This document shows positions 33,070 through 42,535 of a stretch of 64,000 nt of DNA, one piece after another. The stretch comes from RI-106 sp964496875 (GTDB lineage Bacteria; Cyanobacteriota; Vampirovibrionia; Obscuribacterales; Obscuribacteraceae), in assembly GCA_964496875.1 (NCBI GenBank), contig CAZCBH010000009.1, positions 42,859 through 106,858 of the forward strand. The letters are read 5' to 3'. The notes under the pieces are model-generated. The model made no database searches. It was given only the letters and a program-made list of their open reading frames with translations, and had not been told where the DNA came from. Every line of letters starts with the position of its first letter. Positions within the stretch are counted from its first letter, which is position 1. Made by a program: the position numbers and the translations under genes.

Positions 33070-35136
33070 ATGGCAGAGAATCCTTTCGAGATACAAACCA
33101 AAACCGGCGACGGTATAGAAGCTGCCCCTGGCGGCAAAACCACTCCGGTTCGCCTGAATCTTGCAGATCTCGCTTCCGATACCGGGGTCTTTACTAGAAG
33201 CAAGGAACAGACCATTGTCATCAAGAACGACCCGACCCTGGTCGATGCAGGCATTTCGGACAAACTGAATCGCCAGGCGAGCGTACTGGGAGGCGGCATC
33301 CTCGACGGCACCACAGCCAGCCTCAAAGAGGCGGTTAAAGACCCTTCCACCATACTCAAAGCCGGTGCCTCGTTCGGTCTCGGCGTCACCCTGACCTATC
33401 TCGGTGCCCGGCAGGGTAAGTCGAAAATGGCCGCCCAGGGCGCCGGTATGGTACTGGGAGGTCTCTTCGCCAAAGACCTCTATGACCATGGAGCCCAGGC
33501 CGGCGTCATACTCTCCGACTCCTGGAACAATCCTCAGAATTATGAAGCAAACAGGGCCCGGATGGCTCACACCCTGGGACCTCTCGTATCGGATACTCTG
33601 ATCTACACAGCCGGTGGTCTTGGCGGAGTCAAATTTGCCCATTCGAAACTGGGCGTCGGACAGGGACAGGGACTTTCATTAGTTGCTGAGGCTGAATCAG
33701 GATCAGGATCAGGCTTCAAGGTGCCCGAATTCGAATTCTTCAAAGCCTTCAAAGCAGGAAAAGGGGAGACGCCGGGCAAAGGAGGCCCCTTCGAGTCCCG
33801 CAGCCTGGCCAGCGCCGCGGCCGAAAAACCGGCCCCGAAAGAGGTCGAATTCCTGCACCGGGAGATTGCCACTCAAGGCTTCGAGGCAGAGGCCCTCTCT
33901 GTCATGAAACTACCCGCCGATGCCCCCCTGGCTGTGGCTGTGAGTCGATCTAGAAACGCAGTCGGCAAGACCGAAGCGCTCATCTATTCGGAGGAAGGAC
34001 TGGGAGGTTCGACTGCCACTGCCGTAGCGATTTCGAGAGACGGGAAAATGGTCACCAATCAGCACCATGTCGAAAACGCCCTGAGCCTGACCGTTTATGA
34101 CCCCGTGGGCAATCCCCACAGCGCCCATGTATTAAAAACAGGAACAATCAACGGCAACGACCTGGCTATCATCCAGTTGGATAGACCCAGTTCCTACAAA
34201 GCTTTCGAGCCGGTAAACATTGTAGACAGAGTGCCCGAAGCGAACTCCATGCTTGCGTTCTTGGGTCACTCGGAAGGTTTGACTTCTATGCATGTTTCCA
34301 GGGGCTCTTTCGCATCGGAATGGAGAAGTCGCAACCATTTATTCAAAGCCAACGCCAATGTCGCCGGTGGCAACTCCGGCAGCGCCGTGGTCGACATGCA
34401 AGGCGAACTATTGGGAATTATGAAGGGCGACATGCGAGGCGGCGCCAGAGAAGCAACTTTCATTCCCTCCAGATACGTAAAAATGATGCTGGAAAGCGCC
34501 GAGGTCCCTCGCAGCAACACGGTAACAGCCCCGACTCTGGCAGCCGAAGCGGCCAGATCTCCAGTTAAAACCACCTATGCAGTCACCGAACCGGAACGCG
34601 CCCTGAAAGATGTGGAGAGTATCTTCAGCATCCGGGGCTCCAATTATCAATCCGACTTCTTCCACCAGAGGGCCAGACGGGTTCAAATAGAGGACGGAGG
34701 AAAAGAGGCGACTCTCTTCCTCAACACAAGCATTAATAGAAACAGCGGAGAAGTAACGGTCCGCCCTGTGGCAATCGACGGGGTTACCATCCCCGCGGGC
34801 AAAAAATGGCCGGGTACGGATGTTCCTATGAGTGCCTCCGAATTGAGACTGCGCCCTGGTCAAGACGGAAGAAACCTGATAATGGAAAGCGTCAATGACC
34901 CCCTCGGTCTTCTGACCCGGGGACTGGAGATGAAGGGAGGCAAAGAGAGTTATCTCTCCACCCTGAAGCCGCTTGCCACCGAACCCCTGGCTGTCAAAAC
35001 CGGCGAGACCGCATCCATGGCCAAGGCCGGAGCCGACAAAAGCAAAGATGGCGCCTTGAGTCGCTTCCTATTAGATTACAGCCTGGGAGCGGCAGCCAGC
35101 GGTCTCAAAATAACATCCGATTCCCTAGCCAGATAA
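33070..35136 (+). CDS. Trypsin-like serine protease on a hydrophobic N-terminal module
   Basis: This 688-aa protein starts at ATG 33070 (a GTG 75 bases upstream is in frame). It has no signal peptide. Residues about 55-200 form a Gly/Ala-rich hydrophobic module (AGASFGLGVTLTYLGARQG, GAGMVLGGLFAKDLYDHG, DTLIYTAGGLGGVKFAH). A polar linker follows, then a chymotrypsin-fold protease domain: VTNQHHVENA (His), NGNDLAIIQL (Asp) and VAGGNSGSAVVDMQGELLG (Ser), so the catalytic triad is complete. The rest (about 510-688) is a beta-rich unknown domain. HtrA-like PDZ domains are absent. The last 12 bases overlap the convergent EF-hand-like gene. Confidence 0.78.
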   Translation: MAENPFEIQTKTGDGIEAAPGGKTTPVRLNLADLASDTGVFTRSKEQTIVIKNDPTLVDAGISDKLNRQASVLGGGILDGTTASLKEAVKDPSTILKAGASFGLGVTLTYLGARQGKSKMAAQGAGMVLGGLFAKDLYDHGAQAGVILSDSWNNPQNYEANRARMAHTLGPLVSDTLIYTAGGLGGVKFAHSKLGVGQGQGLSLVAEAESGSGSGFKVPEFEFFKAFKAGKGETPGKGGPFESRSLASAAAEKPAPKEVEFLHREIATQGFEAEALSVMKLPADAPLAVAVSRSRNAVGKTEALIYSEEGLGGSTATAVAISRDGKMVTNQHHVENALSLTVYDPVGNPHSAHVLKTGTINGNDLAIIQLDRPSSYKAFEPVNIVDRVPEANSMLAFLGHSEGLTSMHVSRGSFASEWRSRNHLFKANANVAGGNSGSAVVDMQGELLGIMKGDMRGGAREATFIPSRYVKMMLESAEVPRSNTVTAPTLAAEAARSPVKTTYAVTEPERALKDVESIFSIRGSNYQSDFFHQRARRVQIEDGGKEATLFLNTSINRNSGEVTVRPVAIDGVTIPAGKKWPGTDVPMSASELRLRPGQDGRNLIMESVNDPLGLLTRGLEMKGGKESYLSTLKPLATEPLAVKTGETASMAKAGADKSKDGALSRFLLDYSLGAAASGLKITSDSLAR

Positions 35137-35580
35137 AGGCGGCGGACCGATGTCATCGGCGGGCTTATTGGCTATGGAGCACCAGGAATGGAGTTCTTTG
35201 AGGGTCATCTTGCTGTGAACCAGGAACTGTTCCAGAACAAGCAGATCTGCCCGGGATATCTTGGTCTCTTCACCTTCTTCATCGTCGGACATATTAATGA
35301 TCGTATCGAAATACTTGGTTATCAACCGGAGCATCTCATATTCATCGGTGGTGAAAGCCTGGGGATTCATCAAGGCAGTCATCAATTCTTCTCTTTCAAT
35401 ACCATTATTGTTAGGATCCAGGCGCTCGAAATTCTCCTCCAGCAGCCTGACAATGGTAGGACCGTCTAAATAGGTCTCTTCATCATCTAGTTCGCCGGTC
35501 TCCTCTTCGCCTTGAAGAAGCCAGCGAATATCGTTCAAGGCTGCCTTGGCTGCTTTTTCTCGATTGTCTTCGTTGCTCAT
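35125..35580 (-). CDS. Acidic EF-hand-like protein
   Basis: This 151-aa acidic cytoplasmic protein has one EF-hand-like loop, DPNNNGIEREEL, in which D, N, N, G, I and E occupy the calcium-ligand positions of the canonical loop. The flanking ENFERL and MTALMN sequences fit the helix-loop-helix. A second, degenerate loop may lie near SDDEEGEETKISRADLL. It may act as a Ca2+-binding sensor, although no partner can be named. Its 3' end overlaps the protease gene by 12 bases, and the next minus-strand gene is 13 bases upstream of its start. Confidence 0.65.
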   Translation of the reverse strand: MSNEDNREKAAKAALNDIRWLLQGEEETGELDDEETYLDGPTIVRLLEENFERLDPNNNGIEREELMTALMNPQAFTTDEYEMLRLITKYFDTIINMSDDEEGEETKISRADLLVLEQFLVHSKMTLKELHSWCSIANKPADDIGPPPLSG

Positions 35581-35593
35581 AGACCGACGCCCA

Positions 35594-36460
35594 TCAAGAT
35601 AGGACTACTCTTCCTCTTTCAAAGTCCCCATTTCGAAAATCATCATAGCGAATGGTGAAGAGAATATCCCGATTATTTGTCACCTTCAATAGTGAATTTT
35701 CCCGCAAATTGAACAAGACAAACCAAAAATCCGATTGCTCGACCAGATGAGAATAATGGTCGTCGGCTCTTCTGGCGTCACTGTAGGAGATACCATTGGC
35801 AAAAAATGCTGCTTTCACTCGGGCAAGCGCAAGGCTTGCATACTCCTCTGGCAGAGAGTAACGACCAATTGTGATCGAATTGTTATATCGTAAAAACAAT
35901 TCCCTCAGTTCTTGCTGTTCGGCAAATGAGGAAGAGCAGCCAGAGCGGCGCAATAGAATCTCGAATTTATGAAGGTCTATCAACGAATCAGGGTCGGACA
36001 AGAGCTTCGCTCCAATTTCTCCCGGCTTGAATGAATCGGGCGCTTTCCAGGCACGCAATGCAAAGCGATACTGGTCCTTCTCTGAAAGCTTGTCAAAGTC
36101 CTCATTTATATACAAGGCAAGATAAGACTCTCGACTCTCTCCTGGAGCTATCAGGGCAAGCGGGCGAAGCAGCCTCTGCTTTGGATCGCGAACCGGGGTC
36201 AGATCAATCGAACCGGGATCAAAATCTTCCGGAAACAGAATACAGAAGCTGTCCGATTCCAGCACCCGAGAGCAGAGCGGATTCAAGACCGAGGGAGAAT
36301 CCCTATCAGAATAGACCAGGCATAAAAGCTCTCCGAGGTAGCGATCGTATATCTCATGGCGCGCACTCTTATCAAGAGCGGCAAGACCTGAATCTTGTTG
36401 CAAAAAAGAATCGAGAAGCAAAAAAAGATCGGTTGATAGATGCGTATTAGCGGTAGTCAT
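35594..36460 (-). CDS. Protein of unknown function
   Basis: This 288-aa protein is hydrophilic, has no signal peptide and no membrane helix, and is rich in Asp, Leu and Ser. The middle carries CILFPEDFDPGSIDLTPVRD and ESRESYLALYINEDFDKLSE, which suggests a mixed alpha/beta fold with a possible metal- or calcium-binding acidic pattern. I recognise no domain. It lies 13 bases upstream of the EF-hand-like gene on the same strand and is likely co-transcribed with it. Confidence 0.55.
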   Translation of the reverse strand: MTTANTHLSTDLFLLLDSFLQQDSGLAALDKSARHEIYDRYLGELLCLVYSDRDSPSVLNPLCSRVLESDSFCILFPEDFDPGSIDLTPVRDPKQRLLRPLALIAPGESRESYLALYINEDFDKLSEKDQYRFALRAWKAPDSFKPGEIGAKLLSDPDSLIDLHKFEILLRRSGCSSSFAEQQELRELFLRYNNSITIGRYSLPEEYASLALARVKAAFFANGISYSDARRADDHYSHLVEQSDFWFVLFNLRENSLLKVTNNRDILFTIRYDDFRNGDFERGRVVLS

Positions 36461-36533
36461 GAAGATCTACAAATATACCCGCGGATTTATCAGCTAGAAT
36501 ACTAACTTGTCTATTATCACAGGTTAAACCCCG

Positions 36534-37085
36534 ATGAAAAATTCCATTCGGCTCAGTCTGGCTATTTTGATGCTTCAGCCTATCTCTCTTCAAGCACTGG
36601 CAAAAGATTCCAGCGAAGTGGCAAAACTGACCGTATCGAGTAAAGCCTTCACTGAAGGCAGTACCATTCCAAAAGAGTTCACCGCGGACGGAAGCGACAT
36701 ATCTCCCGGTATTACCTGGAGCGAGGCACCGAAAGGCACCAAATCTCTGGCGATTACCTGTGAAGACCCGGACGCACCTGCAGGCACCTGGTTTCACTGG
36801 ATAGTTTATGATATCCCTCCGGCAACCACCAGAATGAAGCAAAATGTGGTCAAGCGCCCTGACCTGCCGGATGGCATTAAACAGGGAATAAACGACTTCG
36901 GCAAACCAGGATACAACGGTCCATCCCCACCGAAAGGACCGGTGCACCACTATCACTTCAAAGTTTTCGCCCTCGATTCCAAATTGTCGCTGAAATCCGG
37001 AGCCGACAAACGCGCATTCTACAGCGCCATCAAGGGAAAGATACTGGCTCAAGGTATGTCGACCGGCATCTATCAAAGGAAGTAA
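36534..37085 (+). CDS. Exported YbhB/YbcL family (PEBP-like) protein
   Basis: This 183-aa protein has a signal peptide (LAILMLQPISLQALA-KD) and a PEBP/Raf-kinase-inhibitor-like domain: FTADGSDISPGITWSEAPKGTKSLAITCEDPDAPAG, then WFHWIVYDIPP, GYNGPSPPKGPVHHYHFKVFALD (shown in parts). The DPDAPxG and GPxPPxGxxHxY motifs are the family signature. Bacterial members bind small anionic ligands, but their role is mostly unknown. It is a single gene divergent to the unknown minus-strand gene. Confidence 0.88.
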   Translation: MKNSIRLSLAILMLQPISLQALAKDSSEVAKLTVSSKAFTEGSTIPKEFTADGSDISPGITWSEAPKGTKSLAITCEDPDAPAGTWFHWIVYDIPPATTRMKQNVVKRPDLPDGIKQGINDFGKPGYNGPSPPKGPVHHYHFKVFALDSKLSLKSGADKRAFYSAIKGKILAQGMSTGIYQRK

Positions 37086-37169
37086 TGTAGAAGCATCCTC
37101 AAAAACATGCAAAAGCCGGAACCTATCTAGCAGCCCTGGCCGCCACAGGTAGTATCAGCTCCCTCTCTT

Positions 37170-38246
37170 TTAATTAGAAAATGGGCTATCCATCGAGCTT
37201 CCGTCCCGACTCTTTTCACTGGGGAATAGTTGGGTTGAGGAAGCTGCGTCTTGAATCGGATTTACAACCTTTACTTGCTCTTGATTCGAATCCCCACCAC
37301 CACCAACGCCCGGGGACTGAATCGGCTGAAAGTCGTCCGGACTATCCTCGCTTGTATCGTGGTCGACGTCGGTACTTGGCGCAGGCGCAGGACTAATTAT
37401 CGAACTTTTTTCCGGAGCTTTGCCGCTATCCAGATCTTTTCCCAGGGCAGCCGCTTTCTGGCTAAAATCATTGGCAAGGCTCATTTTCCCTGTCTGTTTA
37501 TACAAGTGAGAGAGCGAAGTCAAAATGTTCTGAAAATCGCGGGTCTTCGACATGTTGTTGCGGATCATCGTCTGGCGAGCGCGATTATAGTAAGAGACCG
37601 CATCCTCCAACTTGCTCTGCTTTTCACTGAGCCGGCCCAGCTTAACAAGAGTATCCACCAGCTTGGTGGAATTAGCTCCGTAGACATCTTCCTGAACATC
37701 AAGGGCCTTCTGATAGTATTGCTGCGCTTCTGCGCCTTTGTCCGCGTGGGCTTCCATACCTTCTCCCAGAGATTTGAAAGATGTTGCCAGAGCGCGTTTG
37801 GCAACATCGCGCTCCTGTTTGTTTCCCTGGTCGGCAATTGATTTGAGAGCCTGCACCGTACCTTTACTGGGAAACATCTGCGCAATCTTCGCCGCAGTCT
37901 CAGGATTGGTCAGAGTCGAGATTGCGATAATAGCCATCTTCTTTTCTGCGTCATCACCGGTTAGATGTGGTATCAACTTCTCTATGGTCTGCACTTCTTG
38001 AATCTTGTGCTGAGTTTCATTGTTTGAGTGGGTGAAGTATATTCCGATACCGGAGATCAACACCCCTGAGATCAAAGGTGTGAGCGTGCCGAGCTTGTCC
38101 CACAGATCTCGGTTCTTGACAGGACGACTTTTGAGATCTTCCAGATCCTTTTGAATAATCGCATGCCGCTCTTCCAGTAGCTTGGAAAGCTCATGATGCT
38201 TGGACTCTACCTGTTCAAGCTTTGTCTTGATTTCGTAATCGGTCAC
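37170..38246 (-). CDS. TPR protein with N-terminal coiled coil and one membrane helix
   Basis: This 358-aa protein starts at GTG 38246, well placed after GGAGGAGGCGAG; a TTG ten codons upstream is an alternative. Residues about 1-55 are a charged coiled coil (KLEQVESKHHELSKLLEERH), and a single membrane helix follows at about 57-75 (LTPLISGVLISGIGIYF). Residues about 165-265 are TPR repeats with AQQYYQKALDVQEDVYG and DAVSYYNRARQTM. The C-terminus is a Pro/Ser/Asp-rich disordered tail. It is probably a membrane-anchored scaffold. Neighbours give no clue. Confidence 0.7.
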   Translation of the reverse strand: MTDYEIKTKLEQVESKHHELSKLLEERHAIIQKDLEDLKSRPVKNRDLWDKLGTLTPLISGVLISGIGIYFTHSNNETQHKIQEVQTIEKLIPHLTGDDAEKKMAIIAISTLTNPETAAKIAQMFPSKGTVQALKSIADQGNKQERDVAKRALATSFKSLGEGMEAHADKGAEAQQYYQKALDVQEDVYGANSTKLVDTLVKLGRLSEKQSKLEDAVSYYNRARQTMIRNNMSKTRDFQNILTSLSHLYKQTGKMSLANDFSQKAAALGKDLDSGKAPEKSSIISPAPAPSTDVDHDTSEDSPDDFQPIQSPGVGGGGDSNQEQVKVVNPIQDAASSTQLFPSEKSRDGSSMDSPFSN

Positions 38247-38493
38247 GATCTCGCCTCCTCCGGGAAATAATAGCAAGGATGAGCAAAGATAAGCAACTCG
38301 GACAACCGCTCCAATTCACAAGACTGGGTCTACTACAGCACTAACAGCGATACCATGAAGGTTCATGATACGAGGTCCTGACATACCGGCATGCTTGGCA
38401 TACAGCTGATAGCCCTCAACGGACTTAAAAAATAGTGCCATCTCGGTTAAACTTAGCATCCTGATATTCCGATATTAGAGAATTGTGGAGTCT

Positions 38494-39696
38494 ATGAAAA
38501 ACTCACTGTTGTTTGTAATTCTAAAAGGTCTGCTCAGAGCATCGCTTGTCACCGCAGTGTGCGCACTTTGTTTGAGTCCTGGAGCTTTAGCCGACCCGGC
38601 TGACTCGACCGAAGTTGCAATAGAAGCGGCCGACGCCCTGCTGCATAACAGAAGCTATCAAAATGCAATCGACAAATATCAAGAAATAGTAGACAAACTA
38701 AATAAAAAGACCGCGACAGACTCCGATACGGCAAAACGGCTGATCGCCCGCTGCTATCGAAAACAGGGCGTGGCCTATAGCCTGTTACAGAATCATGAAA
38801 GCGCAGTGGCATCATTTAAGAAAGCCCTCTCGGAAATAGAATCAGAATCGGGTGATACTGCCGCAAAAGAAAAGATTTACACAAAGTATTCGCTGGCAAG
38901 AGCCTATGAGTCGGCAGGAGAATACGAGAAAGCGCTGGGTCAAGCGACTGAAGCCCTTGCCGGCGCCAGAATCGGACTTAGTGGAGACGACCCGGATTTT
39001 GCAAGAAGATTGATCGCTTTGAGAACGGAACTATACTTGTCACATATAACAAACAAACTAGAGCCTGAAACTCCCCAGGAGAAAACTGATACACCGGAGC
39101 AATTTTCGGCGGAAGCGGTCTCTTCTGAAAAGCCCCTGGTGGGCGGAGTAAGTGAGCAGGATTATTTCAAGGCACCGGCTTTGATGTCAGAGGTGCCCAG
39201 CCTCGACGGAGGAAAGAAACAGCCGCAAGCTCTCGATGCAAGCGCGAGCAGGACCCGTCTTTCTGCTGGGACAAAAAAAGTAAAGAACAAATTAGTTCAG
39301 AAGCTTATGGAATACGGCACCATGGGACTGAGCCTCAAAAAAGACCTTCCCGGCTTTCCCTGGTATGTCAAATATGTTCTCGACGGTGGAGCAGCCCAGC
39401 GGTACGGAGCGAAGGATGGCGATATTCTGAACACAATCGACGGACATCCGATAGTCACTACCCCAATAGCGACAATTTATCATATGCTCTGCGGCAGAAG
39501 AGGCGAAGTCAGAACCCTGGGCATCAATCGCGGTGGCAAAGACATGTTTCTAAGGGTCCAACTGATCAGTGTTTATGATATCGGCACTCAATCATCCGAA
39601 TATATTGAATACTATTGGTTCTTGCTCTATAACGGTTACATTACGAACGAACAATACGCGAAGCTGGCAAAGCCCTGGGAACGCTATCTCCACTAG
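38494..39696 (+). CDS. Exported TPR and PDZ-like protein
   Basis: This 400-aa protein starts at ATG 38494 (GTG 38485 is in frame). A signal peptide with AVCALCLSPGALA-DP precedes TPR repeats at about 40-180 (YQNAIDKYQEIVDKL, ESAVASFKKALSEIE, EKALGQATEALAGAR). A polar linker leads to a PDZ-like domain at about 285-365 (YGTMGLSLKKDLPGFPWYV, DGGAAQRYGAKDGDILNTIDGHPI). The combination suggests an exported scaffold that binds other proteins. No protease catalytic residues are present. Confidence 0.72.
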   Translation: MKNSLLFVILKGLLRASLVTAVCALCLSPGALADPADSTEVAIEAADALLHNRSYQNAIDKYQEIVDKLNKKTATDSDTAKRLIARCYRKQGVAYSLLQNHESAVASFKKALSEIESESGDTAAKEKIYTKYSLARAYESAGEYEKALGQATEALAGARIGLSGDDPDFARRLIALRTELYLSHITNKLEPETPQEKTDTPEQFSAEAVSSEKPLVGGVSEQDYFKAPALMSEVPSLDGGKKQPQALDASASRTRLSAGTKKVKNKLVQKLMEYGTMGLSLKKDLPGFPWYVKYVLDGGAAQRYGAKDGDILNTIDGHPIVTTPIATIYHMLCGRRGEVRTLGINRGGKDMFLRVQLISVYDIGTQSSEYIEYYWFLLYNGYITNEQYAKLAKPWERYLH

Positions 39697-39813
39697 GATA
39701 GGCAGAAATCTCGATGCTATTTGTTATTAAATTCTTTAAGACAGGCAGGTCGGCAATGAATTTCATAAAATAAAACGTGTATAGCCCTTCTGGTTGTATT
39801 TGAGGTAACCGAG

Positions 39814-40710
39814 ATGTTAGCGCTTGGCAAAAGAATAGTCCTGTTTCTTCTGGTGAACTTTCTGGTCATAACGACCTTCACCATAGTGGCCCAGATATTC
39901 GGAATCGGACCATACCTGCGTGAGAATGGACTCGATTACGGGTCTCTGGCTATTTTCTGCCTCATCTACGGCTTCTCCGGCTCGATCATTTCTCTGATGA
40001 TGTCCCGGGCGATAGCAAAATGGACCTATGGTGTTCAGCTTATCGAACCGAATAATACAAATCCATCTCTAAGAGAACTTCGGGAGACGGTGGTAAGATT
40101 GGCCCGTGACGCCGGCCTGCCCCAGACACCGGAAGTTGGAATCTACCCGGCCCAGGATATAAACGCCTTCGCCACCGGACCTTCAAAGTCCAAGGCTCTG
40201 GTTGCAGTTTCTTCCGGACTCTTGAACAGCATGAACCGGGATGAAATTGAAGGAGTCCTGGGTCATGAAATCAGCCACATAGCAAATGGCGACATGGTCA
40301 CCATGACTCTTCTTCAGGGCATAGTCAACGCATTTGTGATGTTCCTGGCGCGGGTCATAGCGATGGTGGTCACCAGATCGGACGACAATCGCAATTCCGG
40401 CGGCTTCATGTACTTCATAGTCGTAATGGTGCTACAGACAGCCTTCATGTTTCTGGGCATGATCGTGGTCAACTGGTTCTCTCGTTATCGAGAGTTCCGG
40501 GCCGATGAAGGTGGTGCCAAGCTGGCTGGTAAAAACAGCATGATCCATGCCCTGGAGAGATTGCAGGCAAACTTCGATGCGGTTCCTGCTCGACAGTCCG
40601 CCATGCAAACCCTCCAGATCTCGAGTCGTCCCTCCGGTCTGGCTGCGCTTTTCGCTTCGCACCCACCACTGGAGACAAGAATCGAAAATCTCAGAAAGAA
40701 GACTGGATAA
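39814..40710 (+). CDS. htpX: Membrane zinc metalloprotease HtpX
   Basis: This 298-aa M48 protease has four membrane helices (about 8-30, 43-63, 160-185 and 205-225) and the zinc motif GVLGHEISHIANGD, with the third ligand in the REFRADEGGAKLAG region. HtpX helps in membrane protein quality control after stress. GAGGTAACC precedes ATG 39814. The start gives a typical N-terminus (MLALGKRIVLFLLVNFLV). It is a single gene between the PDZ/TPR gene and the convergent polyphosphate kinase. Confidence 0.94.
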   Translation: MLALGKRIVLFLLVNFLVITTFTIVAQIFGIGPYLRENGLDYGSLAIFCLIYGFSGSIISLMMSRAIAKWTYGVQLIEPNNTNPSLRELRETVVRLARDAGLPQTPEVGIYPAQDINAFATGPSKSKALVAVSSGLLNSMNRDEIEGVLGHEISHIANGDMVTMTLLQGIVNAFVMFLARVIAMVVTRSDDNRNSGGFMYFIVVMVLQTAFMFLGMIVVNWFSRYREFRADEGGAKLAGKNSMIHALERLQANFDAVPARQSAMQTLQISSRPSGLAALFASHPPLETRIENLRKKTG

Positions 40711-40740
40711 ACAGCTTGAGAGATTTTAAAAGATACAGGT

Positions 40741-41817
40741 TCAGTCTATATTCTTGATGCTTCGATGAAAGCGAGTGACGATATTGGGATCGGGAAAAAT
40801 CCTGGTCAGACTATCGGACTTGCCTTCGTATTCAAAGCGATCAAGAACATAACGAATACTCTCCAGCCTTGCCTCTTTCTTGTTATTGGCTTTTACAATA
40901 ATCCAGGGGCTGAAAGAAGTATGGGTCTTACTGAACATATCTTCCTTGAAAGAGGTATAGCGGTCCCAGAGTTCCTGGGCTCGCTGATCGATAGGGCTGA
41001 GTTTCCACTGTTTTAATGGATTGATTCGCCGGGAATCGAACCGGGCTTTCTGCTCTTCCTTGGATATGGAAAACCAGAACTTGATTATTGAAATTCCGGA
41101 TTCATAGAGCATGTGTTCGAATTCGGGCACCTGCCTGATAAATCGCTTGTACTCGGGGTCAGAGCAAAATCCGTTCACCGGCTCGACAACGGCGCGGTTG
41201 TACCAACTCCTGTCGAAGAAGACAATCTCGCCCTCGTTAGGAAGCTGCTTCGTATAACGCTGAAAATACCACTGCCCACGCTCAGTCTCGGTGGGCTTCG
41301 GCAGAGCCACAATTCGAAGAGCCCGGGGATTCATATGCTCGGTGAATCTTCTGATAGTACCGCCTTTACCCGCGGCATCCCTTCCTTCGAAGAGTATCGC
41401 CACCCGCTGATTATTCTCCTGAACCCATCTCTGCAGTTTGATCAGCTCAATCTGAAGATTAGTGAGCTCCTCTTCATAGCGAACGGTTTCCACGATCCTC
41501 TTCAGTCGAACGTTTCGAGCTTTAAGGAGTTTGACGACACCACGACGGGTGTTGAGAGCATCCAGATCCTCCTGGGTGAGTTCGAACTGCCCCACCATCA
41601 CTTTATCTGGATCTCGAGAGAACAACTGTTCGCTTGCGGCGCTACCGGCAGTATCGGCGACTTTGGCAACTTTGGCATTCTTGACGGATGGAGCAGATTT
41701 CAGCGCTCTTTTTCTGGTAGCGACAGCGTTTTTTCTGCCGTTTCCATTTCGCGACCCGTCCGATTTACCATTGGCTTCTGCCTTCCCAGATCCGGCACTT
41801 TTTCGATTTGCAGCCAA
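40741..41817 (-). CDS. ppk2: Polyphosphate kinase 2 (PPK2, class I type)
   Basis: This 358-aa protein has a Lys/Ala-rich N-terminal extension of about 70 residues and a PPK2 domain with Walker A (FEGRDAAGKGGTIRRF) and Walker B (FFDRSWYNRAVVEPVNGF). The segment PTETERGQWYFQRYTKQLP and WKLSPID are typical of the class I group, which makes nucleoside di- or triphosphates from polyphosphate. The TTG start at 41817 is supported by AGGAGG eight bases upstream. A polyphosphate-based energy store fits the phosphate-accumulating relatives of this lineage. No ppk1 or ppx gene is adjacent. Confidence 0.94.
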   Translation of the reverse strand: MAANRKSAGSGKAEANGKSDGSRNGNGRKNAVATRKRALKSAPSVKNAKVAKVADTAGSAASEQLFSRDPDKVMVGQFELTQEDLDALNTRRGVVKLLKARNVRLKRIVETVRYEEELTNLQIELIKLQRWVQENNQRVAILFEGRDAAGKGGTIRRFTEHMNPRALRIVALPKPTETERGQWYFQRYTKQLPNEGEIVFFDRSWYNRAVVEPVNGFCSDPEYKRFIRQVPEFEHMLYESGISIIKFWFSISKEEQKARFDSRRINPLKQWKLSPIDQRAQELWDRYTSFKEDMFSKTHTSFSPWIIVKANNKKEARLESIRYVLDRFEYEGKSDSLTRIFPDPNIVTRFHRSIKNID

Positions 41818-41985
41818 AACTAATGCCTCCTGCCGATAGACTAGGACCTCAAATAATTAGAAATCCAAAGATTAGCGATTTACCTCTTAAACATTACAAA
41901 TATACCCAGTCTGCAAGAACCTGGTTATACAATATAAAACTCGGCATGAAATCCGGTTGGCTTCAACCACCAGTTCTTACCGCTT

Positions 41986-42471
41986 ATGAAAAGCTCTAGA
42001 GTCAGAAAAATCACTTTGAGTCTGGCAGCCCTGGCTGCTGTGGGGCTGTTCATGCCTTTTTCAAATCTCTTCCTGCATCGACCGAAACCCCTGCAAGTGG
42101 AAGGCTCAGAAGAGTTCAGAAGAGTTTCGGTGGTTCTACAGCAGAAATGCGCCGACTGCCACACTCCAAAAAGGACGGCCTATCCGGTCTATTCGTCTCT
42201 GCCCATCGCCAATCGTGTAATCGAGACCGATATTGAAGAAGCGCAAAAGCATATAATTTTTTCAGACGATATGCTTCGAGGAAAAACCCCGATTAGCGCA
42301 CTGGATAGAGCAAAAATCCAATCAGCCTTTCTCGATGGCGGCATGCCGCCTTTGAAATACCTGGCACTGCACTGGGATGCCAAAATAACCAGAGCGGACA
42401 AAGAGGCCCTCCTGACCTGGCTGCAGTCGGAAAAGCCTCTTCATCCCCACGCGGACGGAAGCCAAGAGTAA
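41986..42471 (+). CDS. Haem-binding-domain protein with CxxCH
   Basis: This 161-aa protein has a single N-terminal membrane anchor or signal (ITLSLAALAAVGLFMPF) and one c-type haem attachment site, QQKCADCHTPKRTAYPVYSSLP. The pattern of CxxCH followed by a short segment ending in PVYS and later SALDRAKIQ resembles the Haem_bd family found in many environmental bacteria. It may carry electrons in the periplasm or act as a small sensor. It is divergent to PPK2 and lies 64 bases before the next gene. Confidence 0.75.
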   Translation: MKSSRVRKITLSLAALAAVGLFMPFSNLFLHRPKPLQVEGSEEFRRVSVVLQQKCADCHTPKRTAYPVYSSLPIANRVIETDIEEAQKHIIFSDDMLRGKTPISALDRAKIQSAFLDGGMPPLKYLALHWDAKITRADKEALLTWLQSEKPLHPHADGSQE

Positions 42472-42535
42472 ATCCGCTTGAACTGGCGGATAATTCCCGA
42501 ACTGAGTAAAATGCAGTTTACGAAAGGAAATTCCA

